Positions 27,943 to 38,322 of a stretch of 64,000 bases of DNA are shown piece by piece. Each line of letters begins with the position of its first letter. Within the stretch, counting starts at the first letter, position 1. Under the pieces are notes generated by a model, which did not search any database, was not told the origin of the DNA, and worked only from the letters and a program-made list of their open reading frames with translations. This DNA comes from Candidatus Nitricoxidivorans perseverans. Its GTDB lineage: Bacteria; Pseudomonadota; Gammaproteobacteria; Burkholderiales; Rhodocyclaceae. The stretch is taken from NCBI GenBank assembly GCA_030246985.1, contig CP107246.1:2544282-2608281 (forward strand), given 5' to 3'. The position numbers and the translations under genes were made by a program.

Positions 27943-29787
27943 TCAGCCGGTCAGCTGCGCGTATAGCAGCGGCAGGCGCAACGGCAGTTCCTCGGGTTTC
28001 CTCAGCACTGTGAATCCGGCCGGGCCGAACAGGTGCGGCAGGTAGGCGGCGCCTTCGTGGTCGATGGTGACGCAGAAGGGCTTGAGTCCGGCGCGTCGCG
28101 CGTCGATCAGGGCGTGTCGCGTATCCTCGATGCCGTAGCGGCCCTCATAGAGGTCGATGTCGTGCGGCTTGCCGTCGGAAAGGATCAACAGAAGGCGAAG
28201 CGCGGCCGGCTGACGCTCAAGGATCGACGTGGCGTGACGCACCGCCGCGCCCATGCGGGTGTAGTAGCCGGGTTTCAGCGCCGCGATGCGGCCGCGCGCG
28301 GCGGCGTCCATCGGCGCGTCGAAATCCTTGATCGCGTGGAAGCGCACGAGGCTGCGCTTGAGCGATGAGAAGCCGTGGAAGGCGAAGGCATCGCCCGTTG
28401 CCGTCAGCGCCTCACCGAACAGCATCAGGCTGTCGCGGATGACGTCGATGACGCGCTGCTCGTCCGAGACCCAGGCATCGGTCGAGAGGGATAGGTCGGC
28501 GAGCACCAGGCAGGCGAGGTCGCGTATCCGCTGGTTCATGGAAAGATAAGCGCCCGCTCCCGAGAAATGCCGGCCTGCAAGGCGGTCGGTGTGCAGGAGC
28601 ACGCAGGCGTCGATATCGAGTTCGCTGCCCTCGGGCTGCGCCTTCGACCAGCGGCGCGCCGGGGCGAGCGCGGCGAACTGGCTCCTGAGCTTGCGCGCGG
28701 GCTGGCGCAGGCGATCGGGCAGCGGGATTGCTTCGGCCTCGCGTGCCGTCATGGTCTGCAGGCGGCAGAAGCCGGTTTTGAGCTCGCGGCGGCGCCAGTC
28801 CCATTCCGGCAGCAGGATGCCGTCTTCGAGCACGAGGTCGTCTTCCGCGGCGGCCGGCAGGTCGAGATCGAAGCGTACCTTCGATGCGACACGTTTCCCA
28901 TCGTCGGGCGCGAGGTGCAGGCTATCCATGTTCTCGGCCGTGCGCGCGGCGCCGGGATTGTCGTCCTCGTCCGTGTCGCGATTCACCTTTACGTATTCGG
29001 CCCACGACAGCAGGCTTTCGGCGCGGAACATCAGCAGGAAGGGCGATTCGTTCTCCGGCAGCTCGGTGCGCTCGGCCCGATGATGGCGGTTTTCTGACGC
29101 GGCGTGCGAGGCGCTGTCGTTTTCCCGCGGTTCCGCGCCCTTGCGCGATGCGGGCGATGCGGCGGGAGGCGCCGGGTAGAGCCAGAGCGGCACGGGTCGC
29201 AGCGGACGGGATCCGGCGGAAGTCAGCGGCGGCAGGACGGCGACGCTGCCCGGATCGAGCAGCGCGGCGCGCACGGCGCGTTCCTGTCCGGCCTCGTCGG
29301 CGGGCAGCGCATCGGGCGCGATGCGATCGGCTAGGACGGCATTGACGAGACGTCGGTAGCGCGGCTCCAGGCCGGGATGGCGAGTCAGTGCGCGCAGCAC
29401 GGCGATCTGGTTGCGTGCAATCCACTCGTCGCCGGAAGGTTCGGGTTCATGCGCCGCAATCGCCGCCAGCCAGAAATAGAGGTCGCGGTTGAGCGATTTT
29501 TCCGGAAACCAGGCGATCGAGGACGGTAGCCGCAGCGTCTCCATGTCCAACGTGGCATGGGCGGCCTTCTCGCCGGTTCCCGCGATGCGTTCGAGCCAGC
29601 GCCGGCGGGCGCCGTGGCGCGTGTCGGCGGCGGATGCCACGCGCAGGCCGGCATCGCCGCCGAGGGCGCGGAAGACGACGCCCAGGATTTTCTCGATCCC
29701 CGCCAGATGCACGGCCGCCTCCGGGTGGTCGCGCCGCGCAGCCTTCGTGATGAGGCGGTCCCAGAGGCCGCCGACCCATTCCTCCAT
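27943..29787 (-). CDS. norD: Nitric oxide reductase activation protein NorD
   Basis: 614 residues. The C-terminal third is a von Willebrand A domain (CLVLADLSLSTDAW as the adhesion motif, then LLLILSDGKPHDID). With the AAA+ protein NorQ it is required to activate cNOR, probably by remodelling or inserting the non-haem iron FeB. The N-terminal part is helical and variable. The ATG at 29787 overlaps the stop of the polyferredoxin gene by one base. It is the last gene of the nor operon. Confidence 0.93.
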   Translation of the reverse strand: MEEWVGGLWDRLITKAARRDHPEAAVHLAGIEKILGVVFRALGGDAGLRVASAADTRHGARRRWLERIAGTGEKAAHATLDMETLRLPSSIAWFPEKSLNRDLYFWLAAIAAHEPEPSGDEWIARNQIAVLRALTRHPGLEPRYRRLVNAVLADRIAPDALPADEAGQERAVRAALLDPGSVAVLPPLTSAGSRPLRPVPLWLYPAPPAASPASRKGAEPRENDSASHAASENRHHRAERTELPENESPFLLMFRAESLLSWAEYVKVNRDTDEDDNPGAARTAENMDSLHLAPDDGKRVASKVRFDLDLPAAAEDDLVLEDGILLPEWDWRRRELKTGFCRLQTMTAREAEAIPLPDRLRQPARKLRSQFAALAPARRWSKAQPEGSELDIDACVLLHTDRLAGRHFSGAGAYLSMNQRIRDLACLVLADLSLSTDAWVSDEQRVIDVIRDSLMLFGEALTATGDAFAFHGFSSLKRSLVRFHAIKDFDAPMDAAARGRIAALKPGYYTRMGAAVRHATSILERQPAALRLLLILSDGKPHDIDLYEGRYGIEDTRHALIDARRAGLKPFCVTIDHEGAAYLPHLFGPAGFTVLRKPEELPLRLPLLYAQLTG

Positions 29788-30770
29788 CAGATTTCCTCGT
29801 CACGTCTGCCGGTGAGGCTCACTTGCGCCTCGTTGCGTCGCGCGGCGTCCTTGTCGACCCAGCGCAGCAGCGTGCCTTCCGGGCGATTGCGCTCGACCGT
29901 GCCGCAGGCGGCGATGCACTGGCCGCACTGGGTGCAGGTAAACATCTTGTGCTTGACCACGCGCGGGCGAAGACGCATCGGGCAGACGCCCTCGCAGGCT
30001 GCGAAGCCGGGGCCGTCCGCCGCGTAGCAGTCGGCGCAATCCGCGGCTCGCGCACGCTCGAAGCCGACCACCATCGCACCGCGATTGGCCATCCACGCGA
30101 GGCTTTGAAACAAACCGACCGCGCAGCCGAAGCGGCAGAACAGATGGCGCGCGAAGAGGAATTCGAGCGTGAAAACGAGGGTGCCGACACCGATGAACAG
30201 CGCCTGGTTGCGCGTGAGGGACAGGGAGAACAGATTGCCGTAGACCTCGACGGGCGGAAGCAGGTAGGTTAACAGCGCAACCGCCCAGACGAAGGCGAAG
30301 GCCACGGCGAGCGGTACGACCGCCAGCCACCATCGCGCATCGACCTTGAAGACGCCGCCATCCGGGTTCCGTGGCGGGAGGGGTTTCCGTTCCCATAGGC
30401 TCGGCTTGCCGGAAGCGCGTCGCATGAGGCGGTTAAGGGTTTCGACAACCGAGAAATGAGGGCAGAGCCAGCCGCAGTAGAGTCGCCCCCAACGCCAGGC
30501 GACGGCGAGGAAGAGCGCCGCGACGGCGAAGATGGGCAGGAACAGGCGCAGCAGAATATCGATGCCGGCCTGCGCCGCGCCGATCCGGCCGGTAAGGAAT
30601 TCGTCGATGCCCAGCCGCCACTCGAAGCCGAGGAAAACGGCGTGGCCGCGCGTGAGGTCGTAGCGGAAGAGATCGAACACGGGCGCGACGACGAACAGCA
30701 CGAAAAACGCCGCCTGGAAGGCAAGGCGCAGGCGTTGGATCGCGTCGCCGCTAGCGGCCGAAGGTGGCAA
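29787..30770 (-). CDS. CcoG/NapH-like polyferredoxin in the nor operon
   Basis: About 327 residues: membrane helices with YCGWLCPHFSVVE and CRFGCAVGLFQSL (Cys motifs of the CcoG/NapH/NosR type), a Cys-rich loop (CADCYAADGPGFAACEGVCPMR) and a final CTQCGQCIAACGTVE. The frame opens at a TTG at 30770 inside norQ (20-base overlap) with no internal ATG near the N-terminus, so the start is uncertain. It resembles CcoG, which helps metal delivery to cbb3 oxidase. Its place between norQ and norD suggests a parallel role in NOR maturation. This is inference. Confidence 0.8.
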   Translation of the reverse strand: MPPSAASGDAIQRLRLAFQAAFFVLFVVAPVFDLFRYDLTRGHAVFLGFEWRLGIDEFLTGRIGAAQAGIDILLRLFLPIFAVAALFLAVAWRWGRLYCGWLCPHFSVVETLNRLMRRASGKPSLWERKPLPPRNPDGGVFKVDARWWLAVVPLAVAFAFVWAVALLTYLLPPVEVYGNLFSLSLTRNQALFIGVGTLVFTLEFLFARHLFCRFGCAVGLFQSLAWMANRGAMVVGFERARAADCADCYAADGPGFAACEGVCPMRLRPRVVKHKMFTCTQCGQCIAACGTVERNRPEGTLLRWVDKDAARRNEAQVSLTGRRDEEI

Positions 30771-31530
30771 GCACCACCTCCATCAGCGCCTGCGCGACTT
30801 CATTGTCGTCGGTGAGGCTTTCCACGAGCGATGCGCGACAGGCTTCGACCGGTTCCATGCCGGCGCGGATCAGGATTGCGGCATAGACCAGCAGGCGCGT
30901 GCTGGCGACCTCCTCGAGGTCGACGTCCTTCAGCGCGCGCAGGGCGCGACCGATGGAGACGAGGCGCTTCGCCGTCATTTCATCGCAACCGGTTTCGCCC
31001 TGGAGCACGGCTTCTTCCCGTGCGGCGTCGGGGAAGTCGAAGCGCAGGCTGACGAAGCGCTGACGCGTCGAGGGCTTCATGCCCTTCATGAAATTCTGGT
31101 AGCCAGGGTTGTAGGAGACGACCAGCATGAAGCCGTCGGGCGCGTGCAGCACCTCGCCGGTGCGGTCGATGGGCAGAACGCGGCGGTGATCGGCGAGCGG
31201 GTGGATGACGACCGTGGTGTCCTTGCGCGCCTCGACCACCTCGTCGAGGTAGCAGATGCCGCCTTCGCGCACGGCGCGCGTGAGCGGGCCGTCCGACCAG
31301 TAGGTGGCGCCGTCGCTGATCAGATGGCGGCCAATAAGGTCGGCGGCGGTGAGATCGTCGTGGCAGGCGACGGTGAACAGCGGCAGGCCAAGCCGTGCCG
31401 CCATGTGGGCGACGAATCGCGTCTTGCCGACGCCGGTCGGGCCCTTGATGAGCACCGGCAGGCGGTTCTTCCATGCGTGCTCGAACAAAGCGATTTCGTT
31501 GCTGGCCGCTTCATAGTAGGGAATGGTCAT
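30751..31530 (-). CDS. norQ: Nitric oxide reductase activation ATPase NorQ
   Basis: MoxR-type AAA+ ATPase of 259 residues from the ATG at 31530 (GGAAGG upstream); the longer frame upstream is norF sequence. Walker A is GPTGVGKT near residues 34-41 and Walker B GGICYLDEV near 93-101. An Asn sensor lies in VVSYNPGYQ. It works with NorD to make cNOR active. The start overlaps the norF stop in ATGA. Confidence 0.94.
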   Translation of the reverse strand: MTIPYYEAASNEIALFEHAWKNRLPVLIKGPTGVGKTRFVAHMAARLGLPLFTVACHDDLTAADLIGRHLISDGATYWSDGPLTRAVREGGICYLDEVVEARKDTTVVIHPLADHRRVLPIDRTGEVLHAPDGFMLVVSYNPGYQNFMKGMKPSTRQRFVSLRFDFPDAAREEAVLQGETGCDEMTAKRLVSIGRALRALKDVDLEEVASTRLLVYAAILIRAGMEPVEACRASLVESLTDDNEVAQALMEVVLATFGR

Positions 31531-31786
31531 GACAAGGCCTTCCAGTAGGTCGTTGCGATGAGCGCCAACACCAGCGTCAGCCAGCCGCCGACGATCAGGT
31601 TCCACAGCGCCGAGGCACGCCGTAGCGCCATAAATTCGCGGATCACCAGCCAGCCCTTGGCGAGTGCCAGGCCGAGTATGACGCCCACCGCGATCGGACC
31701 GGCGGAACCTGACTCGCCGACAAACCAGGTGACGCCGGTGGCGGCGACGAGAAAAGCGAAAACGAGGTCGAGACGATGGGCATTCA

Positions 31787-31787
<1 letters not shown>
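31527..31787 (-). CDS. norF: NorF-like small membrane protein (oxidase subunit IV-like)
   Basis: 86 residues with three hydrophobic segments (DLVFAFLVAATGVTWFVG, GPIAVGVILGLALAKGWLVI, LWNLIVGGWLTLVLALIATTY). The middle segment with K-x-x-LVIREFMALR matches cytochrome c oxidase subunit IV/NorF proteins. It shares one base with the norE stop and four with the norQ start. An accessory role in full NOR activity is known for NorF in Paracoccus. Confidence 0.82.
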
Positions 31788-33795
<2,008 letters not shown>

Positions 33796-34230
33796 TTAGC
33801 CCTGGATGTTGGGCGGCCACTTGGCGGTGTTGATCTTCGAAACGTATTCGAGGAAAGCCGCGATGTTGTCGAGATCCTGATCCGAGAAGTTGAATTGAGG
33901 CATCGATCGGCGGCCAGGAATGCCTTCGGCGGGGCGAGTCTTGATGAAAGCCTTGACCGCCTCCTTGCTGCCCAGGCGGACGACGGCATTGCCCAGTTCC
34001 GGCGCGAAGTAGGCACCTTCGCCGAGCAGGGTATGGCAGCCGACACAGTTGTTGGTCTCCCATAGCTTCTTGCCCGCGGCGATCTGCGGGTTGGAGAGCA
34101 TTGCCCGCTGATCGCGCTGCGGGATGATCTGTTCGTTCTGGAAAGTCAGCGCCAGAAACACCAGCAGGAAGAACAGCGTTCCCCCATAGAAGATGTTGCG
34201 CGCCGTCGTCGTGGTGAATGATCCGCTCAT
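33796..34230 (-). CDS. norC: Nitric oxide reductase cytochrome c subunit
   Basis: 144 residues with an N-terminal anchor (IFYGGTLFFLLVFLALTFQ) and one haem c motif CVGCH near 62-66. The axial Met candidate is in RRSMPQFNFSDQDL. It delivers electrons from periplasmic cytochrome c or cupredoxins to NorB. It is the first gene of norC-B-E-F-Q-polyferredoxin-D, with a perfect FNR/DNR box upstream. Confidence 0.97.
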   Translation of the reverse strand: MSGSFTTTTARNIFYGGTLFFLLVFLALTFQNEQIIPQRDQRAMLSNPQIAAGKKLWETNNCVGCHTLLGEGAYFAPELGNAVVRLGSKEAVKAFIKTRPAEGIPGRRSMPQFNFSDQDLDNIAAFLEYVSKINTAKWPPNIQG

Positions 34231-34304
34231 GGGCGATGCCCTCCCTAAAATTGCGCAGAGTCCCTGCGTCGGCGCAAATCTAGTCGTGCCGGAAGGGGTG
34301 AAAA

Positions 34305-34318
34305 TTGATAGCCATCAA
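34305..34318 (-). promoter_or_regulatory. Perfect FNR/DNR box upstream of norC
   Basis: TTGATAGCCATCAA matches TTGAT-N4-ATCAA exactly. On the minus strand a TAGATT -10 at 34282-34277 places the box centre at about -41.5 and the transcript start near 34270, leaving a 40-base leader before norC. The DNR-like gene at 26740-27459 or the FNR at 49966-50703 are candidate activators. Confidence 0.9.
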
Positions 34319-34428
34319 GGAGGGAGCGGCGGCGAAATTACAGGCCCGGACGGGGTTGTCGGCAGGAAACGGGAATGCGGGCGGTGATTGCTACATATTG
34401 TCGCAGTCTATAAATATATTCGATTAAC

Positions 34429-34443
34429 TAATGGAATCCATTA
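34429..34443. promoter_or_regulatory. Perfect 15-base palindrome, possible operator
   Basis: TAATGGAATCCATTA is a perfect inverted repeat of 7-base arms around a single base, inside an AT-rich stretch in the 408-base spacer between norC and the response regulator gene. It is 213 bases before the norC ATG and 196 before the regulator ATG. Apart from this palindrome and the norC promoter, the spacer shows no further gene. The binding protein is unknown. Confidence 0.5.
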
Positions 34444-34638
34444 ATTGTAAAGCGATGTTTGTCAAGCATAGTCAAATCTGGCAGCCAGAAATGGCATTTA
34501 TTTGCGCGCATCGGGTGCGACGGTGGGGGTCGCTCCATATCTGATTGATTGTAAATGTATTTATTGTTCCGTGGGTTTGGAGCTGGTTTTGGCACGAAGG
34601 TTGATGGGGGGAGGGGATATCAACCCGGAGTGAAAAAA

Positions 34639-35268
34639 ATGAGTCGAATCCCCCAGCGCATGCTGATTGTCGATGATGACCCCATCCATGCCCGTGTTCT
34701 GACCCGTTCGCTGCGCTTGCGACGGTTCGAGGTGGCTTCCGTCCGGGGTATCGAGGCGGCGCTTGCCGCCGCATCGTCCTCACCGCCGGATTTCGTCGTC
34801 CTCGAACAATGTCTCGACGGCGCGTCCGGACTTGGCCTCATCCGGCCGCTCAAGGCGATCAATCCACAGGCGAGGATTCTCGTCCTGACCGGATGCGCCA
34901 GCATCGAGAAGGCCGTCAACGCCATCAAGCTGGGCGCCTGTCACTATCTGGCGAAACCCGCCTACGTCGAGGAAGTCCTGACTGGATTCGGCATCGACCC
35001 GCTGACGGTGGCGGCCGAGTTGAAAACCGCGACCGACAGCAAAACCCACTCGATCAGGGAGGTCGAGTGGAAACACATCATGCGGGCATTGAGCGAGAAC
35101 AATGGCAATGTTTCGGCGGCGGCACGGGCGCTCGGCATGCACCGCAGGACCCTGCAAAGAAAGCTGATGCAGCACAAAGGGGAATGTGCCGGAAGCCTGG
35201 TGGCCGATATCCGGGAAAGGCAGCGTCGCCGGCGTCGCCGGGAGATGCGTGCCGCGCTGGCCGGCTGA
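34639..35268 (+). CDS. ActR/RegA/PrrA-like response regulator with Glu at the phosphoacceptor site
   Basis: 209 residues from ATG 34639 (GGAG upstream); a longer frame begins at 34555 but adds no conserved sequence. The receiver domain has the acidic DDD at 12-14, LVLTG with the conserved Thr, and AKP with the conserved Lys. The C-terminal domain has the Fis-type helix-turn-helix NGNVSAAARALGMHRRTLQRKL of the RegA/PrrA/ActR family, global redox regulators of respiration. The position of the phosphorylated Asp reads FVVLEQCLDGASGL, so residue 56 is Glu (codon GAA). No sensor kinase gene (RegB/PrrB) is adjacent. It may act without phosphorylation. Confidence 0.82.
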   Translation: MSRIPQRMLIVDDDPIHARVLTRSLRLRRFEVASVRGIEAALAAASSSPPDFVVLEQCLDGASGLGLIRPLKAINPQARILVLTGCASIEKAVNAIKLGACHYLAKPAYVEEVLTGFGIDPLTVAAELKTATDSKTHSIREVEWKHIMRALSENNGNVSAAARALGMHRRTLQRKLMQHKGECAGSLVADIRERQRRRRRREMRAALAG

Positions 35269-35307
35269 GGTTGTCCCGTTCCCTCGGGGGCGGGCGTTGA
35301 CCGCGGA

Positions 35308-35733
35308 TCAGGGTTTCCGGATCCAGTTGCCTTGGGCGTCCTGTATCCACCACCCGGACTTGAACTGCTCCTGCCAGCGCTTCAGCAGTCCGGCGCGGAC
35401 TTCGTCCTGACGCGCCTGCTTGCCTTCGTGGGAATCGGCGATGGCGAAAATCAGCGACTTGCGGTCGTTGTTTTCGTGGTCGATCAGTTTCTCGGATATC
35501 TGGCGCTGAACCAGCGAGAGCCTGCTGTTGTCATGTATCCGCAGCATGCCGTCGCTCCCCAACCCGATGACGCCGGCCTCGTAGAATCGCACCAGCCGCG
35601 ACTGCCGCTGCGTCAGCGCATGCCGAACGATGATGACGGGCGGCGTGGCGATATCCAGATTGATGGGCTCCGCGCAGGCGGCTTCCATGGGCAGGGCCAG
35701 GCAGGCGAAGAGCGTAAGGGCGAGTCGTTTCAT
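35308..35733 (-). CDS. DUF1318 (YdbL-like) periplasmic protein
   Basis: 141 residues from ATG 35733 with a signal peptide (KRLALTLFACLALPMEAACA). The rest matches DUF1318: RQSRLVRFYEAGVIGLGSDGML, NNDRKSLIFAIADSHEG and a final GWWIQDAQGNWIRK. The function is unknown. In E. coli ydbL is linked to the membrane-associated proteins YdbH/YnbE, which are not present here. It lies 26 bases downstream of the SCO gene and is probably cotranscribed. Confidence 0.75.
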   Translation of the reverse strand: MKRLALTLFACLALPMEAACAEPINLDIATPPVIIVRHALTQRQSRLVRFYEAGVIGLGSDGMLRIHDNSRLSLVQRQISEKLIDHENNDRKSLIFAIADSHEGKQARQDEVRAGLLKRWQEQFKSGWWIQDAQGNWIRKP

Positions 35734-35759
35734 GGGCGTGTCCCGTTTCCGAAGGGAGG

Positions 35760-36353
35760 TCATTTTCCGGCCAGCAGCAGCCTGAGATCGGCGGCAATGT
35801 GGTCGGGCGTTTCGCCGTGGCGGATCACCAGCCGCAACCGGCCCCGGGGATCGAAGGCGTAGCTGCTGGCGGAGTGGTCGACGCTGTAGCTGCCAGGCGC
35901 GCTCCCGGGCTGCTTGGCGTAAAACACCTTGAAATCCCTGGCGATGGCGGCGGTGGTCGCCTCGTCACTCCACAGGCCGATGAAGCCGGGATGGAACCAG
36001 GGCACATACTCCGCCAGCAGTTGTTGCGTGTCGCGCGCGGGGTCTACCGTGACGAACAGCACTTGTACGCGGCCAGCGTCCTCGCCAAGGAGGCCCATGG
36101 TATCGCGCATGGCGGCCAGCGTCGTCGGGCAGATGTCCGGGCACTGGGTGTAGCCGAAGAACAGCACCACCGCCTTGCCCTTGAAATCGGCTAGGCGCCG
36201 CGGCTGGCCGTGGTGATCGGTGAGCGCGAAATCCCTGCCCCAGTCGGCACCGGAAATGTCGGTGGAATGAAAGCGGGGCGGCTCGCCGCAGGCCGAAAGC
36301 AGGAATCCGAGCGCGAGCGCAAGGATGGAAAACGAGAGGGAAAGTGTTTTCAT
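35760..36353 (-). CDS. SCO1/SenC/PrrC family copper chaperone lipoprotein
   Basis: 197 residues from ATG 36353 with a lipoprotein signal ending LSAC. The thioredoxin-like fold carries the copper ligands CPDIC and the distal His in VDHSAS. SCO proteins load copper into CuA or CuB sites or keep their thiols reduced. It is divergent from the oxidase-like gene at 36426, its likely client, and there is a second SCO gene at 43465. No FNR box was found in the 72-base spacer. Confidence 0.9.
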   Translation of the reverse strand: MKTLSLSFSILALALGFLLSACGEPPRFHSTDISGADWGRDFALTDHHGQPRRLADFKGKAVVLFFGYTQCPDICPTTLAAMRDTMGLLGEDAGRVQVLFVTVDPARDTQQLLAEYVPWFHPGFIGLWSDEATTAAIARDFKVFYAKQPGSAPGSYSVDHSASSYAFDPRGRLRLVIRHGETPDHIAADLRLLLAGK

Positions 36354-36425
36354 GGCGCGGCAGTCTAGCACGCACCTTGCCCTTATACTCACGACCTTTC
36401 GTTACGTTCAACACTTGGAAACGCC

Positions 36426-37745
36426 ATGATCGAAATCGCCTCCGGAACCCCGCAGAGACTCGCACGCGCCTGGCTGTGGCTTGGTCTGACGGCCCTGATC
36501 GGATCAGGGCTGCTCGCCATCCTGCTGGTGCTCTCGCGCACGCCGGGCATCAACGAGGTCTTCCCGCTCAAGGAGTTCTTCCGCGCCGCGCTCGTGGTGC
36601 ATGTGGACCTTTCGGTGGCCGTCTGGTTCATGGGCTTCGCCGCCGTGATCTGGAGCGCCGCCGGCGGCGCGGGGCTGGCATGGATGGGCTGGACCGGCTT
36701 CGCGCTGGCGGCGGTCGGCACGGTGGTGATGACGGTTTCGCCCTTCTTTCCGGGTGCCGATCCGCTGCTCAACAACTATATCCCCGTGCTCCAGCAGCCG
36801 GTGTTCTTCGCCTCGCTGTGGATCTGCGGCGCGGGCTTCAGCCTGGCCGTGCTGCGCGCGCTGGCCACCATCCGGCCGCGCCTCGCCGCCCCGCTGCATG
36901 TGGGCGCCTTCACGGGCGCGGTAGCGGGTTTCCTCGCGCTGGCCGCCTTCGTGCTCTCGTGGTGGGGGGTGCCGAAGATCGAGGACAAGATCTACTACGA
37001 GGTGCTGTTCTGGGGCGGCGGCCACACGCTGCAATTCCAGCATGCCCTGCTGATGGTGGTGGCCTGGCTATGGATCGCCGTACATCTCGGCCGGCCGTCG
37101 GTCGCCCCGCCACGCGTGCTGTCGGCGCTGTTCTGGGTTGCCGCGCTGCCGCTGCTGGTGGTGCCGGCGATCTATCTCCTGATGCCCGCCGGCTCGCTGC
37201 CGCACATGGAACTCTTCGCCAAGCTCATGGAATGGGGGCATCCCTACATGGGGCCGCTGATCCTGGCCGGCTTCCTCGCGCTGTGGGGCGTGCGCGGCAC
37301 GGCCGCCCACCCCGCCAAGTCCGCCTTCGTCGCCTCCTTCGCCCTGTTCGCGGTCGGCGGCGTGCTGGGCTACATGATCCGCGGCGTCAATGTCGTCATC
37401 CCGGCGCACTACCATGGCTCCACGGTCGGCGTGACGCTGGCCTTCATGGGCCTGGCCTATGCGCTGCTGCCCCGGCTGGGCTTCGGGGAGCCGGAAGGGC
37501 GCATGGCGCGCTGGCAGCCCTACGTCTATGGCGCCGGGCAGCTCATCCACGTCCTCGGACTCGCATGGTCGGGCGGCTACGGCGTTCAGCGCAAGGTGGC
37601 CGGCGCCGACCAGGTGCTCACGACGCTGCCGCAGAAGATCGGCATGGGCATGATGGGCGCGGGCGGGCTGATCGCGGTGATCGGCGGCATCATGTTCGTG
37701 CTCGTCTGCCTGAAGCTGATGTGGCCGAGGAAAAGGCCGGCGTGA
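36426..37745 (+). CDS. Divergent haem-copper oxidase subunit I-like protein lacking the CuB His pair
   Basis: 439 residues, about 12 helices. Haem ligand positions of the cbb3/NOR branch are kept: His59 in RAALVVHVDLSVAVWFMGF (low-spin haem) and His328/His330 in IPAHYHGSTVG. Helix VI has GGGHTLQFQH (His200). Helix VII, where NorB and CcoN have the CuB His-His, reads YLLMPAGSLPHMELFAKL with no HH. It is therefore unlikely to be an ordinary O2 or NO reductase. The gene overlaps a TlpA-like gene (GTGA) and is divergent from a SCO gene, an oxidase-like context. It could be a haem-based sensor, an electron-transfer protein or a new reductase type. Confidence 0.7.
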   Translation: MIEIASGTPQRLARAWLWLGLTALIGSGLLAILLVLSRTPGINEVFPLKEFFRAALVVHVDLSVAVWFMGFAAVIWSAAGGAGLAWMGWTGFALAAVGTVVMTVSPFFPGADPLLNNYIPVLQQPVFFASLWICGAGFSLAVLRALATIRPRLAAPLHVGAFTGAVAGFLALAAFVLSWWGVPKIEDKIYYEVLFWGGGHTLQFQHALLMVVAWLWIAVHLGRPSVAPPRVLSALFWVAALPLLVVPAIYLLMPAGSLPHMELFAKLMEWGHPYMGPLILAGFLALWGVRGTAAHPAKSAFVASFALFAVGGVLGYMIRGVNVVIPAHYHGSTVGVTLAFMGLAYALLPRLGFGEPEGRMARWQPYVYGAGQLIHVLGLAWSGGYGVQRKVAGADQVLTTLPQKIGMGMMGAGGLIAVIGGIMFVLVCLKLMWPRKRPA

Positions 37746-38281
37746 AACTCCTGGGACTGGCGGCGGGCCTGACGGCCGCCGCTGCAGGCTGGGCCGTCTG
37801 GCTCTTCCTGGGCGCTAGCGAACCGGTGCGCCCGTTGCCCCCGCCGCCGGAAATCCCGGCGACGACCGTGGCCTCCCTCCGCGCCACCGCGCTGCCCGAC
37901 CTCGCCGGTCGCCCGCAGGCGCTGGAACAATGGCGCGGCAGGGCGCTCGTCGTGAACTACTGGGCGACCTGGTGCATCCCCTGCCGCGAGGAGATGCCAG
38001 CCTTCTCGAAGCTCCACGACCGCTTTGCTCCGCGCGGCGTGCAGTTCGTCGGCATCGCCGCCGACGACGCGGACAAGGTTCGCGCCTTCGCGCGAGAGAC
38101 GCCCGTCTCCTACCCCCTGCTGGTCGGCGGCCCGGACGCGATCCAGCCGACGCGCGCCCTCGGCAACGCCCCGCTCGCCGTGCCCTTCACCGTCGTCCTC
38201 GACCGCGAGGGCAAGGTGCGCGCCGCCGTGCTCGGCCGGGTCCGCGAGGAAGCGCTGGCCGAGCTGCTCGGCCGGCTGTAA
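37742..38281 (+). CDS. TlpA/ResA-like thiol-disulfide oxidoreductase
   Basis: 179 residues from a GTG that overlaps the preceding stop in GTGA. An N-terminal anchor (LLGLAAGLTAAAAGWAVWLFLG) is followed by a periplasmic thioredoxin domain with active site WATWCIPCREEMP near residues 74-86 and cis-Pro VPFTVV. TlpA-type proteins keep cysteines of SCO, CuA or apocytochromes reduced. The stop codon is followed within 7 bases by the higA-derived scar, so its native downstream context is lost. Confidence 0.88.
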   Translation: MKLLGLAAGLTAAAAGWAVWLFLGASEPVRPLPPPPEIPATTVASLRATALPDLAGRPQALEQWRGRALVVNYWATWCIPCREEMPAFSKLHDRFAPRGVQFVGIAADDADKVRAFARETPVSYPLLVGGPDAIQPTRALGNAPLAVPFTVVLDREGKVRAAVLGRVREEALAELLGRL

Positions 38282-38287
38282 GCCGCC

Positions 38288-38322
38288 CGCAAGCGGAAGC
38301 CGAAAGTGCAGCCGCTGCGCCG
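38288..38322 (+). pseudogene. Remnant of a higA 3' end (35-base direct repeat, copy 1)
   Basis: Thirty-five bases from CGCAAGC to GCGCCG repeat at 39263-39297 with one mismatch. The second copy encodes the last residues (RKPKPKVQPLRR) of the intact HigA antitoxin. Here no antitoxin gene precedes it, only the TlpA stop codon, so it is a truncated leftover. A shared GCGCTGACTTT follows each copy (38331 and 39345). Confidence 0.75.

Noticed and set aside
34459..34475. TTGTCAAGCATAGTCAA as another FNR box
   Set aside because: Half-site spacing and sequence do not fit TTGAT-N4-ATCAA.
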